Below, piece by piece: positions 9,055-20,669 of a stretch of 64,000 bases of DNA; position 1 is the first letter of the stretch, and each line of letters starts with the position of its first letter. The position numbers and the translations under genes were made by a program. This DNA is from Dyella flagellata (GTDB lineage Bacteria; Pseudomonadota; Gammaproteobacteria; Xanthomonadales; Rhodanobacteraceae). The stretch lies in contig NZ_BSOA01000040.1 in the NCBI RefSeq assembly GCF_030160275.1, forward strand, positions 1 through 64,000, given 5' to 3'. A model generated the notes under the pieces. The model was not told the origin of the DNA, searched no databases, and was given only the letters and a program-made list of their open reading frames with translations.

Positions 9055-10311
9055 TTACATGAGCAGCTTGCGCACCTTCAGCAACGCGGCAATAAACGCA
9101 TCCACTTCCTCGCGCGTGTTGTAGAACGCAAGCGATGCGCGCAGGGTGGCCGGCACGCCATAGAACTGCATCAGCGGATGGGCGCAGTGGTGGCCCGAGC
9201 GCACCGCAACACCCTCCAGGTCCAGCAGAGTCGCCATATCGGTGGCCTGCGCGCCTTCAAGCAGGAAGGAGATCACCGGCTCCTTGTCCTTGGCTTCGCC
9301 AAAGATGCGCAGGCCGGGAATCTCGCGCAGTCGTTGCGTGGCGTAGCTCAGGAGTTCCGATTCCCATGCTCGGACCGCTTCGAACCCCAAGGACCGGTAG
9401 TAGTCGATCGCCGCGCCCACGCCGGCAAAACCCGCGATGTTCGGCGTGCCCGCCTCGAACTTGTGCGGCGGATCGGCAAAGGTGGTGCCATCAAAGCGCA
9501 CCTCGCGGATCATTTCGCCGCCGCCGAAGAATGGCGGCATGGCCTCTAAATGCTCGCGCTTGGCCCAAAGCGCACCGGTGCCAGTCGGAGCAAGCATCTT
9601 GTGGCCGGTGAGCGCATAGAAATCACAGCCCAGCGCCTGCACGTCCACCGGACGGTGCGGTAGCGCCTGTGAACCATCCACCGCCAGCGGGATGCCGCGC
9701 TTACGGCATTCGCGCGCGATTTCGCGGATCGGGTTCACCGTGCCCAGCACGTTGGAGACATGCGCGACGCAGGCCAGCTTTACTTCCGGCGTGAGCAGCT
9801 CGAAGAACTTTTCCAGGATCAGCTCACCGCTCTGATCGATCGGCGCCGGCTTTACCGTTGCACCGGTACGCGCGGCGACGAGCTGCCACGGCACGATGTT
9901 GGCATGGTGCTCCATCACCGTGGTGACAATCGCATCGCCAGGTTTGAGCCGAGGCAATGCGTAGCTGTAGGCCACCAGGTTCATCGACTGGGTGGTGCCG
10001 GAGGTAAGCACCAGCTCATTGCGCGAACCGGCATGGATGAACGCCGCCAATTGGTCACGCGCATTCTCGTAGGCGGCCGTCGCCTCCTCCCCCAGCTGAT
10101 GGACCGCACGCGCCACGTTCGCGTTGTGCTCGCGGTAGTGGCGGTCTACCGCTTCGATCACCTGCCGCGGCTTCTGGCTGGTATTGGCGTTGTCCAGATA
10201 CACCAGCGGCTTGCCGTGCACCTGACGCGCCAGCAGCGGGAAGTCCGCGCGCACGCGTTGTACATCGAAGTCGACGGGGGGATGGCTGGGCTTGACGTTC
10301 ATGGGAGCCAT
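9055..10311 (-). CDS. sufS: Cysteine desulfurase SufS
   Basis: 418 residues, fold type I PLP enzyme. The PLP lysine is in ALTGHKM and the sulfur-accepting cysteine in the C-terminal RSGHHCAHP loop, which marks the group II (SufS) desulfurases. It removes sulfur from cysteine and hands it to the SufBCD scaffold. Last gene of the suf operon; its start overlaps the sufD stop by one base (TGATG). An internal Met four codons on is an alternative start. No sufE or sufU follows, so the sulfur-transfer partner must be elsewhere. Confidence 0.95.
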   Translation of the reverse strand: MAPMNVKPSHPPVDFDVQRVRADFPLLARQVHGKPLVYLDNANTSQKPRQVIEAVDRHYREHNANVARAVHQLGEEATAAYENARDQLAAFIHAGSRNELVLTSGTTQSMNLVAYSYALPRLKPGDAIVTTVMEHHANIVPWQLVAARTGATVKPAPIDQSGELILEKFFELLTPEVKLACVAHVSNVLGTVNPIREIARECRKRGIPLAVDGSQALPHRPVDVQALGCDFYALTGHKMLAPTGTGALWAKREHLEAMPPFFGGGEMIREVRFDGTTFADPPHKFEAGTPNIAGFAGVGAAIDYYRSLGFEAVRAWESELLSYATQRLREIPGLRIFGEAKDKEPVISFLLEGAQATDMATLLDLEGVAVRSGHHCAHPLMQFYGVPATLRASLAFYNTREEVDAFIAALLKVRKLLM

Positions 10312-11624
10312 CAGGGCAGATGCGCGAGCAGGGTGTCGGAAAAATGATCGCGCAAGGTTTCGTTGGGCAGCGCTACGAACACCGCTCGGCAGAATGCCGC
10401 GGTAAGCAGTGCGCGTGCCTCCGCCTGGGGCAAACCACGCGAGCGCAGGTAGAACAGCGCGCGCTCGTCGAGCTGGCCGACGGTGGCGCCGTGCGCGGCC
10501 TTCACTTCATCGGCGTAGATTTCCAGTTCCGGCTTGGTGTCGATCTCGGCCAGTGGCGACAGCAGCAGGTTCTTGTTGTTGAGGCTGGCGTCGCTGCCGT
10601 CCGCGCCTTGCGCCACTACGATCGCGCCGCGGAAGACGCCTCGCGAACGCTCATCGGCGACGCCGCGCCAGATGGATTCGGAGGCCGTATCGAGCGCCTG
10701 ATGATGGATCGAAAGCTGCGTATCGGCATGCTGGCGCCCCCGCAATACGAAGACACCGCGCGTATCGAAACGCGCCCCGTCACCGTGCAGTTCGGCGTGG
10801 AGATCATGCCGCGTCAGCGCAGCGCCCAGCTCCAATACGTGCAGCATGGCTTGCGCCTTTGCGCCCAGGCGGACGCTGCCACGACGGATCAACGTGCTTT
10901 CGTCGCCAGCGTTCTGCAACAGCGTGTGCTGCAGCTTGGCTCCGTCGCGCGCGACGATCTCGCTGACCAGAGTACCAAGGTGCTGGTGCCGCGCCGTGGC
11001 CAGATGGTGCTCGACCAGATCGAGTTCGGCGCCCTCGCCCAGTTCGATCACGTTGCGCAGGTGCCAGGCAACGTCGCCTTGTGCCGGCACTCCTGCAAAG
11101 CATAGATGGATGGGCTTGCCGATACGCGCGCCCGGCGCGACGCGCAGCACCACGCCGTCGCCGGCAAGTGCCGCGTTGAGCCGTGCGAAAGCATCGCCGG
11201 CTTCCCGATAGTGACGGCTGAGGGCGAAACGCAGCGGCTCGGGATCGTTCGCCAGCACCTGGGAAAGCGGCTGCAGCGATAGGCCCGGCGGTAGCGATTC
11301 GAGCCTGGAGAGGTCGGCGCGGAACACGCCGTTGACGAACACCAGACGCGGACCGTCGATGCCGGGCAAGGTCAGCGCGTATGGATCGACTGGATGCGTG
11401 GCAGCAGCCGCGTCACCCAACGCGAAGCGCCGCTGTCCCAGCGCGCGCAGCGCAGTGTACTTCCACGCTTCCGCTCGCGTATCCGGCAAGCCAGCCGCAA
11501 TGAAAGCCTCAAGGTTTTCACGCCGCGCCGCGTCCAGCCACGCCAGCCCGCTACCCGGCAAACGCAGCTCACCAGCTTCGCGCAACGCATCAAGGAAAGG
11601 CATGGGTGCCGGCGACCGACTCAT
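10311..11624 (-). CDS. sufD: Fe-S cluster assembly protein SufD
   Basis: 437 residues, matching the SufD/SufB beta-helix family, with the conserved C-terminal region (DEVKAAHGATVGQLDE and the LPQAEARALL helix). Forms the SufB-SufC2-SufD scaffold on which clusters are built in the cytoplasm. Overlaps sufC by 4 nt and sufS by 1 nt, so the three are coupled. Confidence 0.95.
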   Translation of the reverse strand: MSRSPAPMPFLDALREAGELRLPGSGLAWLDAARRENLEAFIAAGLPDTRAEAWKYTALRALGQRRFALGDAAAATHPVDPYALTLPGIDGPRLVFVNGVFRADLSRLESLPPGLSLQPLSQVLANDPEPLRFALSRHYREAGDAFARLNAALAGDGVVLRVAPGARIGKPIHLCFAGVPAQGDVAWHLRNVIELGEGAELDLVEHHLATARHQHLGTLVSEIVARDGAKLQHTLLQNAGDESTLIRRGSVRLGAKAQAMLHVLELGAALTRHDLHAELHGDGARFDTRGVFVLRGRQHADTQLSIHHQALDTASESIWRGVADERSRGVFRGAIVVAQGADGSDASLNNKNLLLSPLAEIDTKPELEIYADEVKAAHGATVGQLDERALFYLRSRGLPQAEARALLTAAFCRAVFVALPNETLRDHFSDTLLAHLP

Positions 11625-12394
11625 GCACGCGCCTCATTGGCCAGGGCCGGATCGCGCTCGGCGACCCAGGCATAACCATGCTCTTCCAGCTTCAGCGCCA
11701 GGGTCTTGTCGCCGCTTTCAACAATGCGGCCATCGGCCAGCACGTGCACGAAATCCGGCTCGATGTAGTCGAGCAGGCGCTGGTAGTGGGTGATCACCAG
11801 GAACGCGCGGTCCGGCGAACGCAGCGCGTTCACACCTTGTGCCACCTGCTTGAGCGCGTCGATGTCCAGGCCCGAATCGGTTTCGTCGAGCATCGCCAGC
11901 TTCGGCTCCAGCACGGCCATCTGGAAGATCTCATTGCGTTTCTTTTCGCCGCCGGAGAAGCCTTCGTTGACGGCGCGATGCAGCAGCTCGTCGGAGATCT
12001 GCATGATCTTCAGCTTCTCGCGCACGAGCTTGAGGAACTGCATGGAGTCCAGTTCGGCTTCGCCGCGCTGCTTGCGCTGCGCGTTGAGCGCCGCGCGCAG
12101 GAAGTAGGTATTGTTCACGCCGGGGATTTCCACCGGGTACTGGAAGGCCAGGAACACGCCGGCCGCGGCGCGCTCTTCCGGCTCCAGCGCCAGCAGATCG
12201 CGCCCTTCGAACATGACGGAGCCGGCGGTGACTTCGTAGCCCTCGCGACCGGACAGGACATTACCCAGCGTCGACTTGCCTGCGCCGTTCGGGCCCATGA
12301 TGGCGTGCACCTCGCCGGGGTTCACCGTAAGCGTGAGACCTTTGAGGATTTCCTTGCCCTCGACGCGGGCGTGCAGGTTTTCGATCTTCAGCAT
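11621..12394 (-). CDS. sufC: Fe-S cluster assembly ATPase SufC
   Basis: 257 residues from the ATG at 12394; the frame is open further upstream but the family begins with MLKIENL. The Walker A GPNGAGKST, the ABC signature FSGGEKKRNE and the Walker B MLDETDSGLD are all present. SufC is the non-membrane ABC ATPase that drives conformational change in SufB/SufD. A 14-nt gap separates it from the LprI-like gene upstream, and its stop overlaps sufD. Confidence 0.95.
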   Translation of the reverse strand: MLKIENLHARVEGKEILKGLTLTVNPGEVHAIMGPNGAGKSTLGNVLSGREGYEVTAGSVMFEGRDLLALEPEERAAAGVFLAFQYPVEIPGVNNTYFLRAALNAQRKQRGEAELDSMQFLKLVREKLKIMQISDELLHRAVNEGFSGGEKKRNEIFQMAVLEPKLAMLDETDSGLDIDALKQVAQGVNALRSPDRAFLVITHYQRLLDYIEPDFVHVLADGRIVESGDKTLALKLEEHGYAWVAERDPALANEARA

Positions 12395-12408
12395 GGCTAC
12401 AAAGTCAT

Positions 12409-12900
12409 TCAAGGTTGATGGGGGACCACGGCGGGATGAGCCGCCAGATCGGCGCAACTTGCGGTATCGCGCTCGCCATAGGCATCACCGCGTAAAAATT
12501 CGCACAAGCGGGCCACGCGCTCAAACTCCAGGCCAGCTTGATAAAGGCTATGCGCCATCGGATAGGCGGTACCTGCGGTTCCTTGCGCCCGCTCCTTATC
12601 GGCAAGCGCAAAGCGCGCGGCGACATCGGCATCCCGATAGGCGAGCCAGCTGCGCTGCGCCTGGCGAAGCTTGGCGGTTGTGTCCGGAAAGGCGGCCCAC
12701 TTCTTGAGTGCGGCCTGATAGGTGGCGTTGAGCTGACGATCGGCATCTTTCAGCGCCGCGGCAGCGCACTCGTCCATATCGCGCTGCGTGTTGGCCTTGG
12801 CGCAATAGTGGTCGACGATCCCATGATCGGACATGGGCTGATCGGCGTGCACAGCGAAAGCCGCTCCAAGCATTAGCAGAGCAAGCAAGGCCTTCTTCAC
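12409..12900 (-). CDS. Exported LprI-like (DUF1311) protein inside the suf operon
   Basis: 163 residues from a GTG at 12900 preceded by AAGGAG at 7-nt spacing. The frame is open upstream, but that extension is Arg/Trp-rich and lacks an SD. Residues 1-20 (KKALLALLMLG..AVHA) are a signal peptide. The mature domain shows the LprI/DUF1311 pattern: an early Cys, RDMDECA, LNATYQAALKKW, LRQAQRSWLAYRDADV and late cysteines. Relatives are periplasmic, some inhibiting lysozyme. It lies 31 nt after sufB and 14 nt before sufC, so it is probably co-transcribed with cytoplasmic Fe-S genes; no functional link is known to me. Confidence 0.85.
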   Translation of the reverse strand: MKKALLALLMLGAAFAVHADQPMSDHGIVDHYCAKANTQRDMDECAAAALKDADRQLNATYQAALKKWAAFPDTTAKLRQAQRSWLAYRDADVAARFALADKERAQGTAGTAYPMAHSLYQAGLEFERVARLCEFLRGDAYGERDTASCADLAAHPAVVPHQP

Positions 12901-12931
12901 GGCGCGACTCCTTCCGTAGCGAGAGCACATC

Positions 12932-15451
<2,520 letters not shown>

Positions 15452-15482
15452 CATGCATAGACGGGGCAATGGGGATCGGGAG

Positions 15483-16820
15483 ATGGGCAAGTATCGATGG
15501 GTTTTGCGGCGTGCCGCCGCCGTGGCCACGGCGGGCTTCTCCCTGCCGGCTTTTGCGCAGGCCACGCCTGCGCCGTCGCTCAACGCCGGCGACACCGCCT
15601 GGATGATCGTCGCCAGCGCCTTCGTGCTGATGATGACAATCCCGGGCGTCGCGCTGTTCTACGGTGGCATGGTGCGGGCGAAAAACCTGTTGTCGGTGAT
15701 GATGCAGTGCCTGGCAATCACCGCGCTGGTGACGGTGCTATGGATGGTGTACGGCTATTCGCTGGCCTTCAGCACGCAGGGCATGCATGCAGGCGTCACC
15801 AATTGGCATTCGTTCCTTGGCGCCTTTGATCGCGTGATGCTGGCCGGGCTTACGCCCTCGACGCTGTACCAGACGGTGCCGGAAAGCGTGTTCGTGATGT
15901 TCCAGCTCACGTTCGCGATCATCACACCGGCACTGATCATCGGCGCCTACGCCGAGCGCATGAAATTCAGCGCCATGCTGTGGTTTTCCGGCTTATGGCT
16001 CAGCCTGGTCTATCTGCCGATCGCGCACATGGTGTGGAGCGGCCCGGGCTCGCTGCTGGGCGATCTGGGCGTGCTCGATTTTGCCGGCGGCACGGTGGTG
16101 CACATCAATGCCGGCATTGCGGGACTGGTCGCCTGCCTGGTGCTCGGCAAGCGGCGCGGCTGGCCGCATACCCACATGCCGCCGCACAACCTGGGCTACA
16201 CGGTCATCGGCGCCGCCTTGCTGTGGCTGGGCTGGTTTGGCTTCAACGCCGGTTCCGCCGTGGCCGCCAACGGCAATGCGGGCATGGCCATGCTGGTAAC
16301 CCAGATCGCCACGGCCGCCGCAGTCATCGGTTGGGTGGCGGTGGAGTGGATAGTGCACAAGCGCGCCAGCGTGCTCGGCGCGGCTTCCGGCGCTGTCGCC
16401 GGCTTGGTCGCCATCACTCCGGCGGCGGGCACCGCAGGACCCAGCGGTGCGTTGCTGATCGGCTTGGCCGCGGGCGCGGTGTGCTTCTTTACCGCCACGC
16501 GCCTGAAGCACAAGCTGGGCTATGACGACAGCCTCGACGTGTTCGGCGTGCATGCGGTAGCGGGCATCATCGGCGCACTGCTTACCGGCGTGTTCGCGGC
16601 GCCGAAGCTGGGGGGCTTCGATAGCGCCGTGACGTCGCCGTTGCAGCAGCTGTGGATCCAGGCCAAGGGCGTGGGCTTCACCGTGGTATGGAGCGGCGTG
16701 CTGAGCTGGCTGATCCTGAAGCTGGTGGATCTGACGATCGGCTTGCGCGTCGGTCCCGAGCAGGAGCAGCTGGGACTGGATATCGCCGAGCACGAGGAGC
16801 GAGCCTACAACCTGTCTTGA
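15483..16820 (+). CDS. amtB: Ammonium transporter AmtB
   Basis: About 445 residues from the ATG at 15483, which gives a clean signal peptide (KYRWVLRRAAAV...AFAQA). Earlier in-frame ATGs at 15441 (overlapping glnK) and 15453 are possible. Eleven hydrophobic segments follow. The family signatures FYGGMVRAKN, the twin-His pore residues (region FAGGTVVHINAG and VFGVHAVAG) and the GFNAGSAVAAN loop are visible. It conducts ammonium/ammonia through the inner membrane and is gated by GlnK from the adjacent gene. Confidence 0.95.
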   Translation: MGKYRWVLRRAAAVATAGFSLPAFAQATPAPSLNAGDTAWMIVASAFVLMMTIPGVALFYGGMVRAKNLLSVMMQCLAITALVTVLWMVYGYSLAFSTQGMHAGVTNWHSFLGAFDRVMLAGLTPSTLYQTVPESVFVMFQLTFAIITPALIIGAYAERMKFSAMLWFSGLWLSLVYLPIAHMVWSGPGSLLGDLGVLDFAGGTVVHINAGIAGLVACLVLGKRRGWPHTHMPPHNLGYTVIGAALLWLGWFGFNAGSAVAANGNAGMAMLVTQIATAAAVIGWVAVEWIVHKRASVLGAASGAVAGLVAITPAAGTAGPSGALLIGLAAGAVCFFTATRLKHKLGYDDSLDVFGVHAVAGIIGALLTGVFAAPKLGGFDSAVTSPLQQLWIQAKGVGFTVVWSGVLSWLILKLVDLTIGLRVGPEQEQLGLDIAEHEERAYNLS

Positions 16821-16923
16821 TCTCGACCGCCCTTGCTCGGCTTGTAGAGGACGGCGACAGGCGCGGTATCACTGCGGTGCGCGCAGGCTCTAAGCTTTGC
16901 GCGTGTCCGCAACGAATCCGCCC

Positions 16924-17937
16924 ATGCAAAGCACTACCGACCGCGCCGACGCCCGCCTCGCCTGGGCGCGCGCAGCACTTGGCGACCCTTCGCTAAGCCT
17001 CCAATCCGCTTCTTCCGACGCGAGCTTCCGCAGCTATTGGCGCACGCATCACGGCGGGCGCAGCTGGATCGTGATGGATTCACCGCCTGCGCAGGAAGAC
17101 CCGCGTCCCTGGCTGAAGATCGGCCAGCAACTCGCCGCAGCCGGCCTGCACGTACCGGCCGTGCAGGCGCAGGATCTCGAACAGGGCTTTCTGCTGATCG
17201 AGGATCTCGGCACACGGCTGTATCTGGACGAGCTTGATGAGCACAACGCCGATGCGCTCTACGCTGACGCGATGCATGCCTTGCTGCTCATGCAAACACG
17301 CATGGACTACCGCGAGCTGCCACCGTTCAACCGCGACCTGCTGCTACGCGGATTGGAAGTGATGCCGGAATGGTTCCTTGGCCGCCATCTGGGGCACACC
17401 CCGTCCGGCGCCGAATGGGACGTCCTGCAAACGGCCTTCGAGGTGATCATCCGCAACGCGCAGGAACAGCCGCGCTGCTTCGTGCATCGCGACTATCACA
17501 GCCGCAATCTGCTAGTGGTCGAGCAGCACAATCCGGGGGTCATAGACTTTCAAGGCGCGCTTGCCGGGCCCATTACGTACGACCTTGCCTCGTTGCTGCG
17601 CGACGCCTACATCGTGTGGCCAAGCCAGCGTGTGGCGGGCTGGGTGGAATCCTATCGGCAGCGCGTGCTGCATGCCGGCGTGATCGGCGCGCAGATCGAC
17701 CGCCAGCGTTTCCAGCGCTGGTTCGACCTCACCGGGCTGCACCGACACGTGCGTGTGCTAGGTCAGTTCTACCGCCTGTGGTATCGCGACGGCAAACCGG
17801 GCTATCTCGCCGACGTGCCGCGCGTATATCACTACGTGATGTCCGTGGCACGCAGCTATCCGGAGCTGGCCGACTTCGCCGCGCTGATCGAACGCCATGC
17901 CGGCGGCCATGACCTGACCAAGGTAAGAGCAGCATGA
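16924..17937 (+). CDS. amgK: N-acetylmuramate/N-acetylglucosamine kinase AmgK
   Basis: 337 residues from the ATG at 16924 (a TTG nine codons upstream is less likely). Aminoglycoside-phosphotransferase fold with the catalytic loop CFVHRDYHSRNLL and the metal-binding VIDFQGA. It is coupled by a 4-nt overlap to a nucleotidyltransferase of the MurU type. In Pseudomonas and relatives this pair recycles peptidoglycan sugars: AmgK phosphorylates MurNAc at C1, MurU makes UDP-MurNAc, bypassing de novo synthesis and giving intrinsic fosfomycin tolerance. Confidence 0.9.
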   Translation: MQSTTDRADARLAWARAALGDPSLSLQSASSDASFRSYWRTHHGGRSWIVMDSPPAQEDPRPWLKIGQQLAAAGLHVPAVQAQDLEQGFLLIEDLGTRLYLDELDEHNADALYADAMHALLLMQTRMDYRELPPFNRDLLLRGLEVMPEWFLGRHLGHTPSGAEWDVLQTAFEVIIRNAQEQPRCFVHRDYHSRNLLVVEQHNPGVIDFQGALAGPITYDLASLLRDAYIVWPSQRVAGWVESYRQRVLHAGVIGAQIDRQRFQRWFDLTGLHRHVRVLGQFYRLWYRDGKPGYLADVPRVYHYVMSVARSYPELADFAALIERHAGGHDLTKVRAA

Positions 17938-18626
17938 GACATGCGCTGATCTTTGCGGCCGGCCTCGGCGAGCGCATGCGCCCGTTGACCAACCACACCC
18001 CCAAGCCGCTGTTGACGGCGCGAGGCAAGCCGCTGATCGCCTGGCACCTGGAGAAGTTGGCGGCGATCGATGTGCGCTATGTGGTGATCAACACTTCGCA
18101 CCTGGCCGAGCAATTTCCACAAATGCTAGGTGACGGCTCGCAGTGGGGCTTGCGTATCCGCTATGCGTATGAAGGTCCAACTCCGCTGGAAACCGGCGGC
18201 GGCATGCTCAACGCGCTGCCGCTGCTGGGGCCGGAACCCTTTATCGTGATCAACGGCGATGTATGGACCGATGCCGATTTCGGGGCGCTGCCGAAGGAAC
18301 CGGAAGGTGTGGCGCATCTGCTGATGGTGAACAACCCGCCCCATCATGTGCAAGGCGATTTTGCGCTGGATGCGCAAGGCAAGCTCCACGATGAAGGTGG
18401 CCCGCGCCTGACATACAGCGGTATCGGCGTTTACAAGCGCGAGCTTTTGCAAGATTGGCGTGCCGTTGCCGACCCCGTCGATGAGAAACCCGCGCGCTTC
18501 AAGCTTGCACCGCTACTGCGGGCGGCGATGCGCAGGGGTGAGGTTAGCGGCAGTCATCATCGCGGCGAGTGGACTGATGTGGGGTCGCCTGAAAGACTGG
18601 CGGCGTTGAACAGCGAAAATCCGTAG
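17934..18626 (+). CDS. murU: N-acetylmuramate-1-phosphate uridylyltransferase MurU
   Basis: 230 residues, sugar nucleotidyltransferase fold: N-terminal AAGLGERMRPLT (the GxGxRxxPLT nucleotide motif), KPLL, the metal-binding VINGD, and LETGGG. Start overlaps amgK (ATGA). It converts MurNAc-1-phosphate and UTP to UDP-MurNAc in cell-wall recycling. Annotated elsewhere as a generic mannose-1-phosphate guanylyltransferase-like enzyme; the AmgK neighbour makes MurU the better call. Confidence 0.88.
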   Translation: MRHALIFAAGLGERMRPLTNHTPKPLLTARGKPLIAWHLEKLAAIDVRYVVINTSHLAEQFPQMLGDGSQWGLRIRYAYEGPTPLETGGGMLNALPLLGPEPFIVINGDVWTDADFGALPKEPEGVAHLLMVNNPPHHVQGDFALDAQGKLHDEGGPRLTYSGIGVYKRELLQDWRAVADPVDEKPARFKLAPLLRAAMRRGEVSGSHHRGEWTDVGSPERLAALNSENP

Positions 18627-18654
18627 GCGGAGATGACGATCCCAACCTACGATT
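18622..18654. repeat. Imperfect CGTAGG..CCTACG palindrome
   Basis: A short dyad (CGTAGGCGGAGATG / CGATCCCAACCTACG) between the convergent murU and motB stops, related to the GCTGGGAT palindrome family and possibly a shared terminator stem. Confidence 0.4.
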
Positions 18655-18655
18655 T

Positions 18656-19600
18656 CTAGGGCGCACCCGAAGCAAGTGCGGTGATCGTAACGGGTGTGGG
18701 CAGCGTACGAGGCGGCACCGCCTGCGCCTCCTCTTGCGACAACGCCGCATCCTGTGCCTGCTTGGTCATCATGATGATGCTGATGCGCCGGTTGATCGGA
18801 TTGCTCGGGTTGGTCTTGTCGAAGGGCACCGAGGCAGCCAGGCCGACTACACGCGCAATCTTTCCTTCTTCCAGCCCACCATCCAGCAAGGCGCGCCGCG
18901 CCGCATTGGCGCGATCGGCGGAAAGCTCCCAATTGCCGTAGTGGCTTTGGCTGCTATAGGGCGCATCATCGGTATGGCCGGAAATACTGACCTTGTTCGG
19001 CGCCTGTTCGATAAAACCCGACAACTCGTGCAGGATCGCCACGGTGTACGGCTCAAGCATGGCGCTACCGGTGGCGAACATCGGGCGGTTCTGTTTGTCG
19101 ACGATCTGGATGCGCAGACCTTCCGGCGTGATGTCGAGCAGCAGCTGGTCCTTGAACGGCTCCAGCGCCTGGCTTTTTTCGATCGCCGCGCGCAATTGCA
19201 CCATCAAGCTTTCCAGGCGCTGCTTTTCGCGCTCGCGCGCCAGCTTTTCCACGTTCGCGGGATCCGCACGCACGGCGCGGCGGTCCTTGCCGGGGCCATG
19301 CGAGATGTCCATGGCGCCGCCAAGCTTGATCATGCTGTCGCTGGCCCCGCCAGGCCCCATCCTTCCGGGCGGCGCCATGGTTGCGGTACCCGGCGTCATG
19401 CTCGGATTCTTGAAGTATTCGGCGATGGCCGCGCGCTGCTGGCGCGTGCCTACGCCCAGCAGCCACATCACCAGGAAAAACGCCATCATCGCGGTCACGA
19501 AGTCGGCATAGGCCACTTTCCACGCACCACCATGATGACCGTGCTTCTTGCGCCGCGAGCGGCGCACCACGATCAGCGTATCGCGATTGGGCTCATTCAC
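18656..19600 (-). CDS. motB: Flagellar motor stator protein MotB
   Basis: 314 residues. One transmembrane helix near 28-52 carries the proton-channel aspartate D33 (WKVAYADFVTAMMAFFLVMW). A linker follows, and a C-terminal OmpA-like peptidoglycan-binding domain (ISGHTDDAPY, NWELSADRANAARRAL) anchors the stator. The basic N-terminus (RRSRRKKHGHHGG) is typical. Coupled to motA by a 4-nt overlap. Confidence 0.95.
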   Translation of the reverse strand: MNEPNRDTLIVVRRSRRKKHGHHGGAWKVAYADFVTAMMAFFLVMWLLGVGTRQQRAAIAEYFKNPSMTPGTATMAPPGRMGPGGASDSMIKLGGAMDISHGPGKDRRAVRADPANVEKLAREREKQRLESLMVQLRAAIEKSQALEPFKDQLLLDITPEGLRIQIVDKQNRPMFATGSAMLEPYTVAILHELSGFIEQAPNKVSISGHTDDAPYSSQSHYGNWELSADRANAARRALLDGGLEEGKIARVVGLAASVPFDKTNPSNPINRRISIIMMTKQAQDAALSQEEAQAVPPRTLPTPVTITALASGAP

Positions 19601-20469
19601 GCGGAGGCCCCAGCCCGCGCGGCGTCCTTGAGGTGATCTTCGAAATCCTGGAAATTCGGCCGTGCCTGCGGCGAAAGCGTCTTACGCGCGAACTCCACTG
19701 ATACTTTCGGGTTGTAGCCGCGCAAACTGGCCAGCAAGGCCACCTTGACGCACTCGAACGCCCTGCCGTCCTCCTGCACGCGACTTTCCATGGCGGCGCC
19801 CAATGGGCCAATGAAGCCGTAACAGAGCAAAATTCCCAGGAACGTGCCAACCAGGGCACCGGCGATGTGCTCGCCGATCTGCGAAGTATCCCCGCCGAGC
19901 TGCGACATGGTGTTGACGATACCCAGCACTGCGGCAACGATGCCGAAGCCGGGCAAGGCGTCGGCCATCTTCATCACCGCCATCGCGGGTGCTTCGGCTT
20001 CGTGATGGTGGGTCTCCAACTCGACTTCCAGCAACTGCTCCAGCTCGTGCGGATTCATGTTGCCGCCGACCATCAGGCGCAGGCAGTCGGTGGTGAACTC
20101 GATCAGGTGGTGTTCCTTCACCAGGCGCGGATAGGTGCTGAAGATCGGGCTCGATTGCGGATCTTCGATATGCGATTCCAGGCCAAGCAAGCCCTGCTTG
20201 CGCATGACGCCGAAGATGTCGTACAGCATCGACAGCAGATCGACGTAGTCCTGCTTGCGATACTTCGGCCCTTTGAATAGACCGATGATACTCTGCCCTA
20301 CGCCCTTGATGATCTTCAGCGGATTGGCGGAGAGGAACGCGCCAAGGGCGCCGCCGCCGATGATCATCAGCTCGGTCGGCTGCCAGAGCGCAAGAATTTG
20401 TCCGTGCGATAGCAGGAAACCACCCATCACGCAGGACATCACCACCAGGGAACCGATCAGGACAAGCAT
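19597..20469 (-). CDS. motA: Flagellar motor stator protein MotA
   Basis: 290 residues with four transmembrane segments (two at the N-terminus, two near 170-230) and a cytoplasmic loop between. Together with MotB forms the proton-driven stator. GGAG lies 5 nt before the ATG and a sigma-28 promoter lies upstream. No other flagellar genes are in the window, consistent with motAB being a detached late flagellar operon. Confidence 0.95.
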   Translation of the reverse strand: MLVLIGSLVVMSCVMGGFLLSHGQILALWQPTELMIIGGGALGAFLSANPLKIIKGVGQSIIGLFKGPKYRKQDYVDLLSMLYDIFGVMRKQGLLGLESHIEDPQSSPIFSTYPRLVKEHHLIEFTTDCLRLMVGGNMNPHELEQLLEVELETHHHEAEAPAMAVMKMADALPGFGIVAAVLGIVNTMSQLGGDTSQIGEHIAGALVGTFLGILLCYGFIGPLGAAMESRVQEDGRAFECVKVALLASLRGYNPKVSVEFARKTLSPQARPNFQDFEDHLKDAARAGASA

Positions 20470-20505
20470 GGGGACTCCATTCGGGACGTCAGCGTCCTCC
20501 CCTGC

Positions 20506-20532
20506 TTATCGACCGCTACGAGACTAAATTTA
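20506..20532 (-). promoter_or_regulatory. Sigma-28 (FliA) promoter of motAB
   Basis: On the minus strand, TAAATTTA (20525-20532), an 11-bp spacer and GTCGATAA (20506-20513). The consensus is TAAAGTTT-N11-GCCGATAA, so spacing is exact and mismatches are few. It lies 37 nt upstream of the motA start. Confidence 0.75.
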
Positions 20533-20620
20533 GATCGCGAAACGTCCGCATTGTGATCTGGATCAATTGTTATTTATGGTCATGTGAGCGCGCTCCGCGG
20601 CACTTCGTGACAGCCAAATG

Positions 20621-20644
20621 AAAACGGCCCGGATGACCGGGCCG
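20621..20644 (-). terminator. Intrinsic terminator after secF
   Basis: CGGCCCGG, loop of 4, CCGGGCCG (20625-20644) followed on the minus strand by TTTT. It closes the yajC-secD-secF transcript 25 nt after the secF stop. Confidence 0.75.
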
Positions 20645-20669
20645 CTTTGCATGCTCATGGCGTGCTCCG

